A stretch of 64,000 nt of DNA, taken from positions 24,597 through 88,596 of the forward strand of contig NZ_BMXQ01000004.1 of the NCBI RefSeq assembly GCF_014651835.1, read 5' to 3'. Below are positions 7,933 through 18,447 of this stretch, piece by piece. Made by a program: the position numbers and the translations under genes. Every line of letters begins with the position of its first letter. The first letter of the stretch is position 1. Below the pieces are notes generated by a model. That model was not told the DNA's origin. It saw only the letters and a list, made by a program, of their open reading frames with translations, and did not search any database. The DNA is from Pigmentiphaga litoralis. GTDB taxonomy: Bacteria > Pseudomonadota > Gammaproteobacteria > Burkholderiales > Burkholderiaceae_B.

Positions 7933-8901
7933 ATGCTGATACGTAGACCCGGGGACATTGCTCCCTCCGAGATTACCGCGCAGTCGGTCTATCAGGATCG
8001 CCGCCGCCTCATGCTGCAGGCCGGCGCCGCCGCCGCGGCCATGGGCCTGGCGGGCTGGACCAATCGCCAGGCCTTTGCCCAGACCACGACGGGTGACAAG
8101 CTGGTCGCGACCCGCAATCCCCAATTCGTCGTGATGGACAAGCTGACCCCGGTCAAGGACGTCACGACCTACAACAACTTCTATGAATTCGGCACCGACA
8201 AGGGCGATCCTGCGGACAATGCCGGCCGCTTCAAGACCAAACCCTGGACGGTCGCGATCGAGGGCGAAGTCAAGAAGCCCATGACCATCGGCCTGGACGA
8301 CCTACGCAAGATGGCGCCGATGGAAGAACGGGTGTATCGGCTGCGCTGCGTCGAAGGCTGGTCCATGGTGATCCCGTGGGTGGGCTTTTCCTTGAGCGAG
8401 CTGATCAAACGGGTCGAGCCGACCGGCAACGCCAAGTTCGTCGAATTCGTCACGGCCACGCAGCCCGAAACCATGCCCGGCCTGCGGTCGCGCGTGCTTG
8501 AATGGCCGTATGTCGAGGCCTTGCGCATGGACGAAGCCATGCATCCGCTGGCCCTGCTGACATTTGGTGTGTATGGCGAAACCCTGCCCAACCAGAACGG
8601 CGCGCCGGTTCGCATCGTGGCGCCCTGGAAGTACGGCTTCAAGTCGGGCAAGTCGCTGGTCAAGATCCGTTTCGTTGAAAAGCAGCCCGTCACCAGCTGG
8701 ATCAAGGCGGCGTCGTCCGAATACGGCTTTTACGCCAACGTGAACCCCGACGTGCCGCACCCGCGCTGGAGCCAGGCGACCGAGCGCCGCATTGGCGAAG
8801 ACGGGCTGTTCTCACCCAAGCGCAAGACCTTGCCCTTCAACGGTTACGCCGATCAGGTTGCCTCGCTGTACGCCGGCATGGACCTGAAGAAGAACTACTG
8901 A
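7933..8901 (+). CDS. msrP: MsrP, periplasmic protein-methionine-sulfoxide reductase, molybdopterin subunit
   Basis: The protein has 322 residues. A twin-arginine signal near residues 19-24 ([12 protein letters not shown]) precedes the sulfite-oxidase-fold molybdopterin domain, with the cofactor-binding cysteine in [15 protein letters not shown] at about residue 139. MsrP reduces methionine sulfoxide in periplasmic proteins, receiving electrons from the membrane haem protein MsrQ, which is encoded next. The ATG at 7933 has an AGGAG site at optimal distance; the upstream ATG at 7828 would put 35 unrelated residues before the Tat signal. The two genes are eight bases apart and evidently form an operon. 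Confidence 0.95.
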   Translation: MLIRRPGDIAPSEITAQSVYQDRRRLMLQAGAAAAAMGLAGWTNRQAFAQTTTGDKLVATRNPQFVVMDKLTPVKDVTTYNNFYEFGTDKGDPADNAGRFKTKPWTVAIEGEVKKPMTIGLDDLRKMAPMEERVYRLRCVEGWSMVIPWVGFSLSELIKRVEPTGNAKFVEFVTATQPETMPGLRSRVLEWPYVEALRMDEAMHPLALLTFGVYGETLPNQNGAPVRIVAPWKYGFKSGKSLVKIRFVEKQPVTSWIKAASSEYGFYANVNPDVPHPRWSQATERRIGEDGLFSPKRKTLPFNGYADQVASLYAGMDLKKNY

Positions 8902-8909
8902 GCGCCGCC

Positions 8910-9668
8910 ATGCTGCCCGTCTCGCCGTCCACCGCCACCCCGTCTGGCACATTGCCTGAGCCATCGACGGCAACCGCAGCCCCGGCCGCCGGCAAAGCCG
9001 CGCCCGCCGCAGCCGCCCGCCGCGGGGCGGCTGCGGCGGGCGCGCCCCGCACCGCCGCCACGCCCAAGGTCTTTGGCATGCCGCTGCGGACCTTCAAGAT
9101 CCTGCTGTTCATCGCGTTCCTGTATCCGCTGGCGCGCTGGGTCTATCTGGGCGTCACCAACGACCTGACGGCCAATCCGGTCGAATTCCTGACCCGGTCA
9201 TCGGGCACCTGGACCTTGGTGTCCCTGCTGATCACCCTGCTGATTTCGCCGCTGCGAAGCTGGATCAAACAGCCCATGCTGCTGCAGGTGCGGCGCATGT
9301 GCGGGCTGTTCGCGTTCTTTTATGTCTGTCTGCACCTGACCACGTATGTGTGGTGGGACCAGTGGTTCGATGCGATCGCGATCGTGCAGGACGTGATCAA
9401 GCGCCCGTTCATTACGGTGGGCTTTGCGGCGTTTCTGTTGTTGATCCCGCTGGCGGTCACGTCGACCAAGGGGTGGATGCGCCGCCTGGGACGCAAGTGG
9501 CAGACCCTGCACAAGCTGATCTACCTGATCGTCGTGCTGGGGTTGCTGCACTACTGGTGGCAAAAGGCCGGCAAGAACGACTTTGCCACGGTGGGCATCT
9601 ACACGGCGGTGTTTGCCGTGCTGATGGCATGGCGCGTGCAGCGGTGGTGGAAGGGGCGCACCCGCTAG
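8910..9668 (+). CDS. msrQ: MsrQ, haem-binding membrane subunit of the MsrPQ system
   Basis: This 252-residue membrane protein of the ferric-reductase-like (YedZ) group has about six hydrophobic helices. Histidines in VCLHLTTYVWWDQW, LHKLIYL and LGLLHYWW suit haem b ligation. It passes electrons from the quinol pool or flavin reductase to MsrP. An odd feature is an N-terminal tail of roughly 50 residues made mainly of Ala, Pro, Thr and Gly before the first helix (PLRTFKILLFIAFLYPLARW), longer than in usual MsrQ proteins of about 200 residues. A later start is possible, at the methionine just before PLRTFK, but it lacks a good ribosome site. Confidence 0.93.
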   Translation: MLPVSPSTATPSGTLPEPSTATAAPAAGKAAPAAAARRGAAAAGAPRTAATPKVFGMPLRTFKILLFIAFLYPLARWVYLGVTNDLTANPVEFLTRSSGTWTLVSLLITLLISPLRSWIKQPMLLQVRRMCGLFAFFYVCLHLTTYVWWDQWFDAIAIVQDVIKRPFITVGFAAFLLLIPLAVTSTKGWMRRLGRKWQTLHKLIYLIVVLGLLHYWWQKAGKNDFATVGIYTAVFAVLMAWRVQRWWKGRTR

Positions 9669-9730
9669 CAGGCTGGGGCCGGCGCGCCGTACGCAACGCT
9701 GGCAAGCGACTACCCACCCGGTTCAAGCAC

Positions 9731-9752
9731 GCGGCGCCTTCCCAGGCGCCGC
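9731..9752. terminator. 8-bp stem-loop between convergent msrQ and lysA
   Basis: GCGGCGCC at 9731-9738 pairs with 9745-9752 around a six-base loop. There is no good U-run on either strand, so it is a weak bidirectional terminator candidate. Confidence 0.45.
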
Positions 9753-9787
9753 GATGCCATTTACTGCGCGTCACCCCAGCCCAAACT

Positions 9788-11095
9788 TCAGCCCAGCGTG
9801 GATTCCAGCGCCAGCAATTGCGCCACGGTTTCGCGTGAGCGGACCACGTGGAAGTTGGCGCCGTCCACCATCACTTCGGCGGCGCGCGGGCGCGTGTTGT
9901 AGTTGCTGGCCATGACCATGCCGTAGGCGCCGGCCGATTCAAACGCCAGCAGATCGCCTTCGGCGACCGCCAGGTCGCGATTGCGCGCCAGCCAGTCGCC
10001 GCTTTCGCAGATCGGGCCGACCACATCGTAATTGCGGGTCACCACGTCCGACCGCGGCACGACCGGCAGCACGCCGTGATACGCGTCGTACAGGGTCGGG
10101 CGCACCAGGTCGTTCATGGCTGCATCCACGATCAGGAACAGCTTGGAATCCGTGTGCTTCAGGTATTCCACCCGCGTCACCAGAATGCCCGCGTTGCCGG
10201 CCAGCGAACGGCCCGGTTCCAGCACGATCTGGCGGTCGCCATAGCCGCGCGCCAGCAGGCGTTCGAAGACGGCGTTCAGCAGGGTCGTGGGCGACAGCAG
10301 GGTTTCGTCCGAATACCGGATGCCCAGGCCGCCGCCCAGGTCCAGGTGCTCGACATGAATGTCATGCGCGGCCAGCAGGTCCAGCAGGTCCAGCAGCTTG
10401 TCGAGGGCGTCCAGGAAGGGCGACGCTTCGGTAATCTGCGAGCCGATGTGGCAGTCCAGCCCCACCACCTTGATGCCCGGCAGGCTGGCGGCATTGCGGT
10501 AGGCGTCCAGCGCCTGGTCGATCGCAATGCCGAACTTGTTTTCTTTCAAGCCGGTGGAAATGTACGGATGGGTCTTGGGGTCCACGTCGGGATTCACGCG
10601 CAGGGACACCGGCGCGCGTTTGCCCATCGCTGCGGCCACGGCCGACAGCCGGTGCAGTTCGGGAATCGACTCGACGTTGAAGCACTTGACGCCCACTTCC
10701 AGCGCCATGCGCATTTCGGACGCCTGCTTGCCCACGCCCGAAAACACCACCTTGGACGGATCGCCGCCCACGGCCAGCACGCGCTGCAGTTCACCCGCCG
10801 ACACGATGTCGAAGCCCGCGCCCATCTTGGCGAACTCGCGCAGCACGGCCAGGTTCGAATTGGCCTTCATGCCGTAGCACACCAGCACGTCGTGGCTGCC
10901 GATGGCATCGCGATAGGCGCCGTACGCCGCATGCAGCGCGGCGCGCGAATAGATGTACAGCGGCGTGCCCAGGCGTTCCGCCAGCTCGGCCACCGACACG
11001 CTTTCGGCGTGCAGGACACCATCGCGGTAGGCGAAATAGGGGCTGCCGACAGGGGTCGCTTGCGCGCCCGCGGCAGGAACTCGGGTATCGGTCAT
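9788..11095 (-). CDS. lysA: Diaminopimelate decarboxylase
   Basis: The 435-residue enzyme catalyses the last step of lysine synthesis, decarboxylation of meso-diaminopimelate, in the cytosol. It has the fold-III PLP signature: the PLP lysine in CYGMKANSN (about residue 60), the glycine loop [23 protein letters not shown], and the CESGDWL segment that supplies the active-site cysteine from the partner subunit. The ATG at 11095 is chosen because it gives the standard length; the frame continues upstream through lptM sequence in another phase. It lies eight bases downstream of lptM, a coupling conserved across proteobacteria. Confidence 0.96.
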   Translation of the reverse strand: MTDTRVPAAGAQATPVGSPYFAYRDGVLHAESVSVAELAERLGTPLYIYSRAALHAAYGAYRDAIGSHDVLVCYGMKANSNLAVLREFAKMGAGFDIVSAGELQRVLAVGGDPSKVVFSGVGKQASEMRMALEVGVKCFNVESIPELHRLSAVAAAMGKRAPVSLRVNPDVDPKTHPYISTGLKENKFGIAIDQALDAYRNAASLPGIKVVGLDCHIGSQITEASPFLDALDKLLDLLDLLAAHDIHVEHLDLGGGLGIRYSDETLLSPTTLLNAVFERLLARGYGDRQIVLEPGRSLAGNAGILVTRVEYLKHTDSKLFLIVDAAMNDLVRPTLYDAYHGVLPVVPRSDVVTRNYDVVGPICESGDWLARNRDLAVAEGDLLAFESAGAYGMVMASNYNTRPRAAEVMVDGANFHVVRSRETVAQLLALESTLG

Positions 11096-11102
11096 GGCGG
11101 AA

Positions 11103-11288
11103 TCAGGGCAGGGTAGGGAAGGTGGAGCGGTTCTGCGACGTCGTGCGCGTCGTGGTCGGCGCGCTGGGGTATGTGGCGGACGCGGCCGGCGGGATGGGCT
11201 TGCCGGCGTCATCCGGAATGAACAGCGGTCCTTTCTGACCGCAGGCGGCCAGCAGGGCCAGACCCGCCACCGCCACGCCGCGCGCCAG
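11103..11288 (-). CDS. lptM: LptM/YifL-type small lipoprotein
   Basis: About 60 residues. The lipobox LALLAACG is followed by QKGPLFIPDD, the signature of LptM (YifL), a small outer-membrane lipoprotein that assists maturation of the LPS translocon LptDE. It directly precedes lysA, as in most proteobacteria. The start is uncertain. No in-frame ATG lies close upstream of the hydrophobic segment, a GTG at 11276 would leave almost no signal-peptide head, and the in-frame ATGs further up are at positions opposite cyaY. The 5' end given here, a CTG codon before the ARG residues, marks only the start of plausible signal sequence. Confidence 0.75.
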   Translation of the reverse strand: MARGVAVAGLALLAACGQKGPLFIPDDAGKPIPPAASATYPSAPTTTRTTSQNRSTFPTLP

Positions 11289-11433
11289 CCAGCGGGCAGC
11301 AGGGGCGGCAGAAGGGGTATTGCAGGCCGGGCGCGCGGCGCTGGCTACAATGCGTGCATCTGCTAACCCAAAGGATGGCTGGCATGCGGCGCGCGCGGTG
11401 CGTGATGGTGTCATGTCGGGCATAGGTGAAATT

Positions 11434-11769
11434 ATGAACGAAAGCGAGTTTGTTGCCGCAGCCGAGGCGATCATCGGGTCGATCGAAGCCCAGGCCGATG
11501 TGTGGTTCGATGAATTGGACGTCGATCTGGAATGCGAGCGCAGCGGCAATGTGCTTACGCTCACCTTCCAGGACCGGTCCCAGGTCGTCGTGAACAGCCA
11601 GGCACCCATGAAGGAAATGTGGGTGGCGGGCCGCAGCGGCGGGTTTCACTACCGCCATCAGGAAAACGGTCAGTGGATCGATACGCGGTCGGGCGAAGAA
11701 CTTGGCGCCGCCCTGAGCCGGATCTGTTCGGAACAGTCCGGCCGGATCCTGGTCGTCGCCATTCCCTGA
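11434..11769 (+). CDS. cyaY: CyaY, bacterial frataxin
   Basis: The 111-residue protein begins MNESEFVAAAEAIIGSIE and contains the acidic first helix and strand (WFDELDVDLECERSGNVLTL) and the conserved EMWVAGRSGGFHY segment of frataxin. CyaY binds iron and modulates iron-sulfur cluster assembly on IscS/IscU. The ATG at 11434 gives standard length; upstream in-frame ATGs at 11320 and 11413 are less likely. It is divergent from lptM-lysA and convergent with mrcA, the usual beta/gamma-proteobacterial setting. Confidence 0.94.
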   Translation: MNESEFVAAAEAIIGSIEAQADVWFDELDVDLECERSGNVLTLTFQDRSQVVVNSQAPMKEMWVAGRSGGFHYRHQENGQWIDTRSGEELGAALSRICSEQSGRILVVAIP

Positions 11770-11773
11770 AACG

Positions 11774-14134
11774 TCAGGGCAGGTAGTCGGGCTGCGTCGC
11801 TCGTTGCGGCGCGTTCGACGGGCTGCCATTGCCACCGATCAGATTTCCCAGCCCGTCGATCAGGCGCGACATCGGATCTTCTTCCTTCGGCGCCGACACG
11901 CCCACCGTGGCCACCGCCTGTCCGGGCGGGAACTCCGACAGATAGTAGTCGCCGTTGGCCGTGATGATCCCCGGCGGCATGACCTGTTCCTGCTGAGGCA
12001 CGCCCTTCAGTGCCTTCTGCATATACGACAGCCAGATCGGCATGGCCGCGCCGCCGCCGGTTTCGCGCACGCCCAGTGACTTGGGCTGGTCGTAGCCCAG
12101 CCAGGCGATGCCCACCAACTGCGGCGTGTAGCCCGCAAACCAGCCGTCCACCGAGTTGTTCGTCGTGCCGGTCTTGCCGCCCACGTCGGTGCGCTTGAGC
12201 GCCAGCGCCGCGCGCGCCGTGCCGATCCGGACCACGTCACGCAGCATGGTGTCGGTAATGAACGCGGTGCGGGCGTCGATGGCACGCACCGACTCGTCCC
12301 CGGCCTTGGCCGGGCGGGCCTGCATCAGCACCCGGCCGCTGCCATCGGTGACCTTGTCGATCAGGAAAGGCGTGACCCGGTAGCCGCCGTTGGCGAACAC
12401 CGAGTAAGCGCCCGCCATCTGCAAGGGCGTCACCGCACCCGCACCCAGCGCCATCGTCAGATAGGCCGGATGGCGTGCCGCCTCAAAGCCGAAGCGGGTG
12501 ATGTAGTCCTGCGCGTACTGCGGGCCCACGGTCTGCAGGATCCGGATCGACACCATGTTCTTGGACTTGGCCAGGCCCTGGCGCATGGTCATCGGCGCTT
12601 CGTTCTTGCCGTCATAGTTCTTGGGTTCCCAGCGCTGCGAGCCCGTGGCCGCGGCTTCCAGCACGAACGGCGCATCGGAAATGATGGTCGACGGCGTCAG
12701 CCCGCGTTCCAGCGACGCCGCGTAAATGAAGGGCTTGAAGCTCGAACCGGGCTGGCGCCAGGCCTGCGTGACCCGGTTGAACTTGCCGCGCTGGAAGTCG
12801 AAGCCGCCCACCATCGCGCGGATCGCGCCGTCGCGGGGGTCGGTCGACACGAACGCACCTTGCACGGCGGGCGATTGCAGGATTTCCCATTCGCCGCCCG
12901 TCTTCATGATCCGCACGATGGCGCCGCGGCGCACGCGCTGCGTCGGCTGCGCCTTGGCATTCAGGCCCGATGCCGCAAAGCGCAGGCCCTTGCCGGTGAT
13001 CTCGATGATTTCGCCCGCGCTGCGCGCCACGCGCACCTTGTTGGCGTCGGCCGACAGCACCACGGCCGCCAGCAGGTCATCGTTGTCGGGATGGTCGGTC
13101 AGCGCGTCGTCCACCGCTTCGTTCAGCTTTTCGGCGTCGCGGTCGACCCCGTCGGGCAGGTCCACGAACGCTTCCGGACCACGATAGCCATGGCGGCGTT
13201 CGTAGTCCATCACGCCATCGCGCAGGGCTTCGTACGCGGCATCCTGCTGCGCCTTGTCGACCGTCGTGTAGACGTTCAGGCCGCGGGTGTACGTGTCTTC
13301 CTTGTAGATGTCATAGACCAGCTGGCGCGCCAGCTCGGCCACATACTCGGCACGTACCGCAAATTCGCCGCCCAGCGGCTTGATCTTGAGCTTGTCGTCA
13401 AGCGCCGCGCGGTATTCCGGATCGGTCAGGTAGCCCAGTTCATGCATGCGGCGCAGCACGTATTGCTGGCGCAACGTGGCGCGGGTGGGGTTGACGACCG
13501 GGTTGTAGCGCGACGGGGCCTTGGGAATGCCGGCCAGCATGGCCGCTTCCGACGCCGTCAGTTCGGCCACCGGCTTGCCGAAATAGATCCGTGCCGCCGA
13601 CGCAAAGCCATAGGCGCGCTGGCCCAGGTAGATCTGGTTGATGTACAGCTCCAGGATCTGGTCCTTGGTCAGGTTGGCCTCGATCTTGAAGGTCAGCAGG
13701 ATTTCGTACAGCTTGCGGGTATAGGTCTTTTCAGACGACAGATAGAAGTTGCGGGCCACCTGCATCGTGATCGTGCTGGCGCCCTGGCTTTTCTGCAGAT
13801 TGATGGCGTTGGTGAAGGCTGCACGCAACACGCCGGTCCAGTCGATACCACCGTGCTGGTAGAAGCCGTCGTCTTCGGCCGACAGAATGGCCGACTTGAG
13901 CACATCGGGCACATCGCGGATACGGACCACATTGCGGCGTTCTTCGCCAAATTCGCCGATCAGCACGTTGTCGGCGGTATAGACGCGCAACGGCACCTTC
14001 GGGTGGTAATCGGTAAGTGCGTCCAGGTCCGGCAGATTCGGATAGGCGAGTGCCAGTGCGAGCCCGATCAATAGGGCGACGCAAACGGCCAATCCGGCAA
14101 GGACGCCGGCAACCTTGAGCAAAATTCGGGTCAT
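11774..14134 (-). CDS. mrcA: Penicillin-binding protein 1A (bifunctional transglycosylase/transpeptidase)
   Basis: The protein has 786 residues. One N-terminal membrane helix (about residues 6-30) anchors it in the inner membrane. The GT51 transglycosylase domain shows SAEDDGFYQHGG and GASTITMQVARNFYL. An OB-like insertion follows, and the transpeptidase domain carries PGSSFKPF (SxxK serine), AKSKNM (SxN) and GGKTGTTNN (KTG). It polymerises and crosslinks peptidoglycan. The ATG at 14134 is chosen because the longer frame adds 143 residues of no family character. In many relatives a pilMNOPQ operon is divergent from this gene and aroK follows; here aroK comes directly after a 270-bp gap. Confidence 0.96.
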   Translation of the reverse strand: MTRILLKVAGVLAGLAVCVALLIGLALALAYPNLPDLDALTDYHPKVPLRVYTADNVLIGEFGEERRNVVRIRDVPDVLKSAILSAEDDGFYQHGGIDWTGVLRAAFTNAINLQKSQGASTITMQVARNFYLSSEKTYTRKLYEILLTFKIEANLTKDQILELYINQIYLGQRAYGFASAARIYFGKPVAELTASEAAMLAGIPKAPSRYNPVVNPTRATLRQQYVLRRMHELGYLTDPEYRAALDDKLKIKPLGGEFAVRAEYVAELARQLVYDIYKEDTYTRGLNVYTTVDKAQQDAAYEALRDGVMDYERRHGYRGPEAFVDLPDGVDRDAEKLNEAVDDALTDHPDNDDLLAAVVLSADANKVRVARSAGEIIEITGKGLRFAASGLNAKAQPTQRVRRGAIVRIMKTGGEWEILQSPAVQGAFVSTDPRDGAIRAMVGGFDFQRGKFNRVTQAWRQPGSSFKPFIYAASLERGLTPSTIISDAPFVLEAAATGSQRWEPKNYDGKNEAPMTMRQGLAKSKNMVSIRILQTVGPQYAQDYITRFGFEAARHPAYLTMALGAGAVTPLQMAGAYSVFANGGYRVTPFLIDKVTDGSGRVLMQARPAKAGDESVRAIDARTAFITDTMLRDVVRIGTARAALALKRTDVGGKTGTTNNSVDGWFAGYTPQLVGIAWLGYDQPKSLGVRETGGGAAMPIWLSYMQKALKGVPQQEQVMPPGIITANGDYYLSEFPPGQAVATVGVSAPKEEDPMSRLIDGLGNLIGGNGSPSNAPQRATQPDYLP

Positions 14135-14405
14135 GAGGGGGACAACTTGAGGGGCAAAGACCAACCCATTATAGGAACATAGCGCGGCGAAGGCGGATAG
14201 ACCATCCGGCGCAAGCCATGTTCCTGTAACAAGCTGCACATGACCGATAGGCAAGGCTGCGGCGTGGCTAACCGGCCGCAGGCGGGGATCCCACCCCCGA
14301 TCGGGCCGGTTACCTAGGGGATTGCCCCCGGATTTTGCCGCGACGGTCGTCCTTGCGGGATAATGGGGCCGTAACCAACCTGACGGCGTCCGAGCCGCCC
14401 TTGCC

Positions 14406-15026
14406 GTGATTGCCGCTACGTTTGCCTCCTGTTCCGTCGAGATCGTCCGTGTTGACGCCGACGTCTTCATCCCGCCGCTGTTCCTGGTCGGGATGATGGG
14501 CGCCGGCAAGACAACGATCGGCCGCGGCCTTGCCCGCGCCATGGGCCGGGAATTCGTCGACATCGATCAGGTGATCGAGACCCGCTGCGGCGTACGTATT
14601 CCCACGATCTTCGAATTGGAAGGGGAAGCGGGCTTTCGTGCCCGCGAAGCGCATGTCCTGGACGAATACAGCCGCAAGTCGGGCGTGGTCCTGGCGACCG
14701 GGGGCGGCGTGGTGATGGCCGAGCCCAACCGGCGCATCCTGGCCGAACGGGGCCGCGTGCTGTACCTGCGCGCCCGGGCCGAAGAGCTGTATCAGCGCAC
14801 CCGCTACGACCGCAACCGGCCCCTGCTGCGCACCGCCGATCCGCTTGCAAGGATCACCGAACTGCTGGTCGCGCGCGAGCCGCTTTATGAAGAGATCGCA
14901 GACCTGGTCGTGGATACCGGCAGGATGTCCGTGACCCGCCTGGTCCACCGCATCCTGCCCTTGCTGCTAAGCTGCGACAAGCCGATCACGCCGGTGTCCG
15001 ACTTGCCGCCCCTGGAGTGTTTATGA
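14406..15026 (+). CDS. aroK: Shikimate kinase
   Basis: The 206-residue frame starts with GTG. It contains the P-loop [17 protein letters not shown] (about residues 28-44), the substrate aspartate in FVDIDQVIE, the GGGVV loop and the lid arginines in [11 protein letters not shown]. It phosphorylates shikimate at the 3-hydroxyl in chorismate synthesis. About 25 extra N-terminal residues precede the core, and the C-terminus is also longer than the usual 170-180 residues, so a later start remains possible. Its stop overlaps the aroB ATG (ATGA), which indicates coupling. Confidence 0.93.
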   Translation: MIAATFASCSVEIVRVDADVFIPPLFLVGMMGAGKTTIGRGLARAMGREFVDIDQVIETRCGVRIPTIFELEGEAGFRAREAHVLDEYSRKSGVVLATGGGVVMAEPNRRILAERGRVLYLRARAEELYQRTRYDRNRPLLRTADPLARITELLVAREPLYEEIADLVVDTGRMSVTRLVHRILPLLLSCDKPITPVSDLPPLECL

Positions 15027-16132
15027 AAGAAGTCCGCGTCGATACGCCGGGCGGACGCTATCCGATCCGCATCGCTCCCGGCCGTCTCGACCACCTTGCC
15101 GACGCCGTGCCGGCCGACGCCACGACCCTGGTCCTGGTCACCAATCCTACCGTGGCCGCCCTGTATGCCGACCGTGCCGAAGCCGCCCTGGCCAAGTCCG
15201 GCAAGAAAGTCCTGCGCATCGAACTGCCCGACGGCGAAGCCTATAAAGACTGGCAGACCCTGAACCTGATCTTTGACGGCATGCTGGCGCAGCACTGCGA
15301 CCGCCGGGCGGTGATCGTGGCCCTGGGCGGCGGCGTGATCGGCGACATTGCCGGCTTTGCGGCCGCCGTGTACATGCGCGGCATCCGGTTCATCCAGGTG
15401 CCGACCACCTTGCTGTCGCAGGTCGACTCGTCGGTGGGCGGCAAGACCGCGGTCAACCATCCGATCGGCAAGAACATGATCGGCGCCTTCTACCAGCCGC
15501 TCGCCGTCGAGATCGATACCGACGTGCTGAACACGCTGGCGCCGCGTGAAGTGTCCGCCGGCCTGGCCGAAGTCATCAAATACGGCGCGATCCTGGACGC
15601 CGACTTCTTTGCCTGGTGCGAAGACAACGTGGCGGCCCTGCGTGCGCTGGAACCCGCCGCCGTGGCGCACGCCATTGCGCGTTCCTGCGAACTGAAGGCC
15701 TTCGTGGTCTCGCAAGACGAACGCGAAACCGGCCTGCGCGCGATCCTGAATTTCGGGCACACCTTTGCCCATGCGATCGAAGCCGGACTGGGGTTCGGCA
15801 CCTGGCTGCATGGCGAAGCCGTGGGCTGCGGCATGGTGCAGGCGGCTGAACTGTCGGTCACCGCGACCGGTTTGCCGCAACGCGACGCCGACCGCATCCG
15901 CGCACTGGTGCAGGCGATCGGCTGCCCGATTTACGGCCCGGACCTGGGCACCGCCCGCTGGCTGGATTACATGCAGGGCGACAAGAAGACCGAAGCGGGC
16001 CAGATCCGCTTTGTGCTGCTGCCCCGCCTGGGCGAAGCCGTGCGCACGCCCGCGCCCGAAGACCAGGTGCGCCAGGCGCTGGACCTGACCGTGGCGCGCA
16101 CCGCGGGCGCGCAGTCCTCGGTCGTCGCCTGA
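15023..16132 (+). CDS. aroB: 3-dehydroquinate synthase
   Basis: The 369-residue enzyme converts DAHP to 3-dehydroquinate using NAD+ and zinc. Visible motifs are the NAD loop [13 protein letters not shown], the phosphate and substrate segment [14 protein letters not shown], and zinc ligands in [10 protein letters not shown] (Glu), [11 protein letters not shown] (His) and WLHGEAVG (His). The ATG at 15023 is preferred over the GTG at 15017 because a GGAG site lies at correct spacing. It overlaps aroK by four bases, and dgt follows after about 146 bases. Confidence 0.96.
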   Translation: MKEVRVDTPGGRYPIRIAPGRLDHLADAVPADATTLVLVTNPTVAALYADRAEAALAKSGKKVLRIELPDGEAYKDWQTLNLIFDGMLAQHCDRRAVIVALGGGVIGDIAGFAAAVYMRGIRFIQVPTTLLSQVDSSVGGKTAVNHPIGKNMIGAFYQPLAVEIDTDVLNTLAPREVSAGLAEVIKYGAILDADFFAWCEDNVAALRALEPAAVAHAIARSCELKAFVVSQDERETGLRAILNFGHTFAHAIEAGLGFGTWLHGEAVGCGMVQAAELSVTATGLPQRDADRIRALVQAIGCPIYGPDLGTARWLDYMQGDKKTEAGQIRFVLLPRLGEAVRTPAPEDQVRQALDLTVARTAGAQSSVVA

Positions 16133-16278
16133 CCGGCGGTCGGGCGGGCGCCTTGTGTCTTGCGCATTCGGCATCATCTGTATCGCAGCATCTGCATCGC
16201 CCCGTCGTTAGCAGCATTCCCGCCCCCTGAAGGCCTTTCGTCACGCCCCAGGGGGCATCGCAGGCCCCCGAGGACACC

Positions 16279-17448
16279 ATGTCTGCCACTCCGCCGAATC
16301 CCGCGTTGTCCGTCCCCACGATGCTCGCGCCCTATGCCGCGCATCCCGAACAGTCCCGCGGCCGGCGTCATGCCGAAACGCTTGCTGAAGGGCGCACCGA
16401 ATTCCAGCGCGACCGTGACCGCATCATCCATTCCAACGCCTTCCGGCGGCTCGAATACAAGACGCAGGTGTTCGTGAACCATGAGGGCGACCTGTTCCGC
16501 ACCCGGCTGACGCACAGCCTGGAAGTCGCCCAGATCGCCCGGTCCATCGCCCGCAACCTGCGCTTGAACGAAGACCTGGTCGAAGCCATTTCGCTGGCGC
16601 ACGATCTGGGGCACACGCCCTTTGGCCACGCCGGGCAGGACGTGCTCAATGCCTGCATGCGGGAATTCGCACCGGAAGCGGGTGGCTTCGAACACAATCT
16701 GCAAAGCCTGCGGGTGGTGGACGAGCTGGAAGAACGCTACGGCGATTTCGACGGCCTGAACCTGGTGTTCGAAACGCGGGAAGGCATTCTCAAGCATTGC
16801 TCGCTGGAACGCGCCAGGCGCCTGGGCGACGTGGGCGAGCGCTTCCTGGCACGCACGCAGCCATCGCTGGAAGCGCAACTGACCAATCTGGCCGACGAGA
16901 TCGCGTACAACAACCACGACATCGACGACGGTTTGCGTTCAGGATTGATCACGCTCGATCAATTGCAGTCGGTGCGGATCTTTGCGCGCCACCGCGCCAT
17001 GGTCGAAGCCCGTTACACCGGTCTGGCCGAACGCCGCATGATCACGGAGACCGTGCGCCGCATGATCAACACGCTCATCATCGACCTGACGCACACCAGC
17101 GCCGCGCGGATTGCCGACGTGGCGCCGAACACGATAGACGACGTGCGCCAGTCGCCGTCGCTGGTGGGCTTCAGCCCGGACGTGCGCACCGAAGCCGACG
17201 AACTCAAGGTGTTCCTGCGCGAACAGCTCTATATGCACTACAAGGTGCGGCGCACGACCAGCAAGGCCAAACGCATCGTGCGGGACCTGTTCACCGCGTT
17301 CTTTGACGAGCCGCGCATGCTGCCGACGCAATACCAGGAACGGGTCGAGAAGGGCAAGGCGCGCGCCATTGCCGACTACATTGCGGGCATGACGGACCGG
17401 TACGCGATCCGCGAACATCGCAAGCTGTTCGAGGTGGGGGACGACTGA
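16279..17448 (+). CDS. dgt: Deoxyguanosinetriphosphate triphosphohydrolase-like protein (HD superfamily)
   Basis: The 389-residue protein has the Dgt/SAMHD1-like HD-domain signature: the first His in [14 protein letters not shown], the HD pair in [13 protein letters not shown], and a later Asp in [16 protein letters not shown]. Such enzymes hydrolyse dNTPs to deoxynucleosides and triphosphate and balance the nucleotide pool. It follows aroKB on the same strand, as in many beta-proteobacteria. Bacterial members of this shorter class are often allosteric and not specific for dGTP. Confidence 0.92.
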   Translation: MSATPPNPALSVPTMLAPYAAHPEQSRGRRHAETLAEGRTEFQRDRDRIIHSNAFRRLEYKTQVFVNHEGDLFRTRLTHSLEVAQIARSIARNLRLNEDLVEAISLAHDLGHTPFGHAGQDVLNACMREFAPEAGGFEHNLQSLRVVDELEERYGDFDGLNLVFETREGILKHCSLERARRLGDVGERFLARTQPSLEAQLTNLADEIAYNNHDIDDGLRSGLITLDQLQSVRIFARHRAMVEARYTGLAERRMITETVRRMINTLIIDLTHTSAARIADVAPNTIDDVRQSPSLVGFSPDVRTEADELKVFLREQLYMHYKVRRTTSKAKRIVRDLFTAFFDEPRMLPTQYQERVEKGKARAIADYIAGMTDRYAIREHRKLFEVGDD

Positions 17449-18393
17449 TCAAGTCTGGGCATCGCCCGGCGTGCCCTGCGCATCGTCGCTGCCGATGCCA
17501 TCCTGGCGCCCATGCAGCGTCTGCCGGATGTGTTCCGCAAACGCATGCGCGATAGTCGGCAGCTGCCGGTTCCGCAGGCTGGCCAGCACCAGTTTGCCGC
17601 GCGGAAAATGCCGATCCGCAATGTCCTTGACCACCACCGCGCCACCGTCCGTGACCGCGCCAATGTCGATCTGGAACGAGATGGCGTGGTCGTAATACAG
17701 GCAGCCGCGCAGGAATTCGAACGAATTGCTCTCGATCAGCGGGCGCAGCGAGATCGATGACCGCATCATGAAGCGCTCCAGCATCTGCCGGCCGGCAATG
17801 TCCCGGTCGGGCAGCACCACCGGGTAGTCCGCGCAATCGCGCAGCCGCACGGTTTCCTGTCCGGCCAGCGGATGGTCGCGGTGCATCACGGCCACCAGCT
17901 TCTGGTCGAACTGTGCAATGGCTTCCACGTCCGCTTCAGGCGGCAGGTTGAACACCAATCCCAGGTCCACATCGAAATTGCGCAGCGACGTCAGCGCGTG
18001 CACGTGGTCGCCCACGTCCACTTCAAACGCGACCAAGGGGTGCGTCTTGCGAAACGTGGCCACGGCCTGCGGCAGGTAGGCGGGCGCCAGCGCCTGGCTG
18101 ATCACCAGCCGCACATTGCCCCGCCGCAGTCCCTTCAGTTCTTCGATCTGTGAACGCACGCCGTCCAGCTCGGCGTTGCGGCTGCGAATGTAGTCGACAA
18201 ACAGTTCTCCGGCCGTGGTCAGACGCATGCCGCGCGGCAGCCGTTCAAAGATCGCCGTGCCCAGTTCCTCTTCCAGGTCCTGGATGCGCCGGATGACGGC
18301 CGATGGCGCCACATGAAGCCGCTCGGCCGCCTGCCGGATCGACCCGACGCGGGCCACTTCATCGACATAACGCAGAAAGCGCAGGTGATTCAT
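17449..18393 (-). CDS. LysR-family transcriptional regulator, likely controls the divergent catabolic cluster
   Basis: The protein has 314 residues. The N-terminal winged helix-turn-helix (LRFLRYVDEVARVGSIRQ, then AERLHVAPSAVIRRIQDLEE) is followed by a LysR substrate-binding domain (GNVRLVISQALAPAYLPQAV). LysR proteins normally bind a small inducer from the pathway they control and act on the divergent promoter. Here the divergent genes are the N-heterocycle cluster starting at 18828, across a 434-bp gap that holds a perfect palindrome close to this gene. The stop directly abuts that of dgt (convergent). The ligand is unknown. Confidence 0.93.
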   Translation of the reverse strand: MNHLRFLRYVDEVARVGSIRQAAERLHVAPSAVIRRIQDLEEELGTAIFERLPRGMRLTTAGELFVDYIRSRNAELDGVRSQIEELKGLRRGNVRLVISQALAPAYLPQAVATFRKTHPLVAFEVDVGDHVHALTSLRNFDVDLGLVFNLPPEADVEAIAQFDQKLVAVMHRDHPLAGQETVRLRDCADYPVVLPDRDIAGRQMLERFMMRSSISLRPLIESNSFEFLRGCLYYDHAISFQIDIGAVTDGGAVVVKDIADRHFPRGKLVLASLRNRQLPTIAHAFAEHIRQTLHGRQDGIGSDDAQGTPGDAQT

Positions 18394-18447
18394 TGGGGGG
18401 TGTCCTTAGGCAGGCGTGTGCCAAGTGGCGTTCAACTGTTCCGCAGC

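Noticed and set aside
9669..9787. Lysine riboswitch or other leader near lysA
   Set aside because: The gap is at the 3' side of lysA and holds only a simple hairpin; no riboswitch-like structure precedes lptM-lysA.
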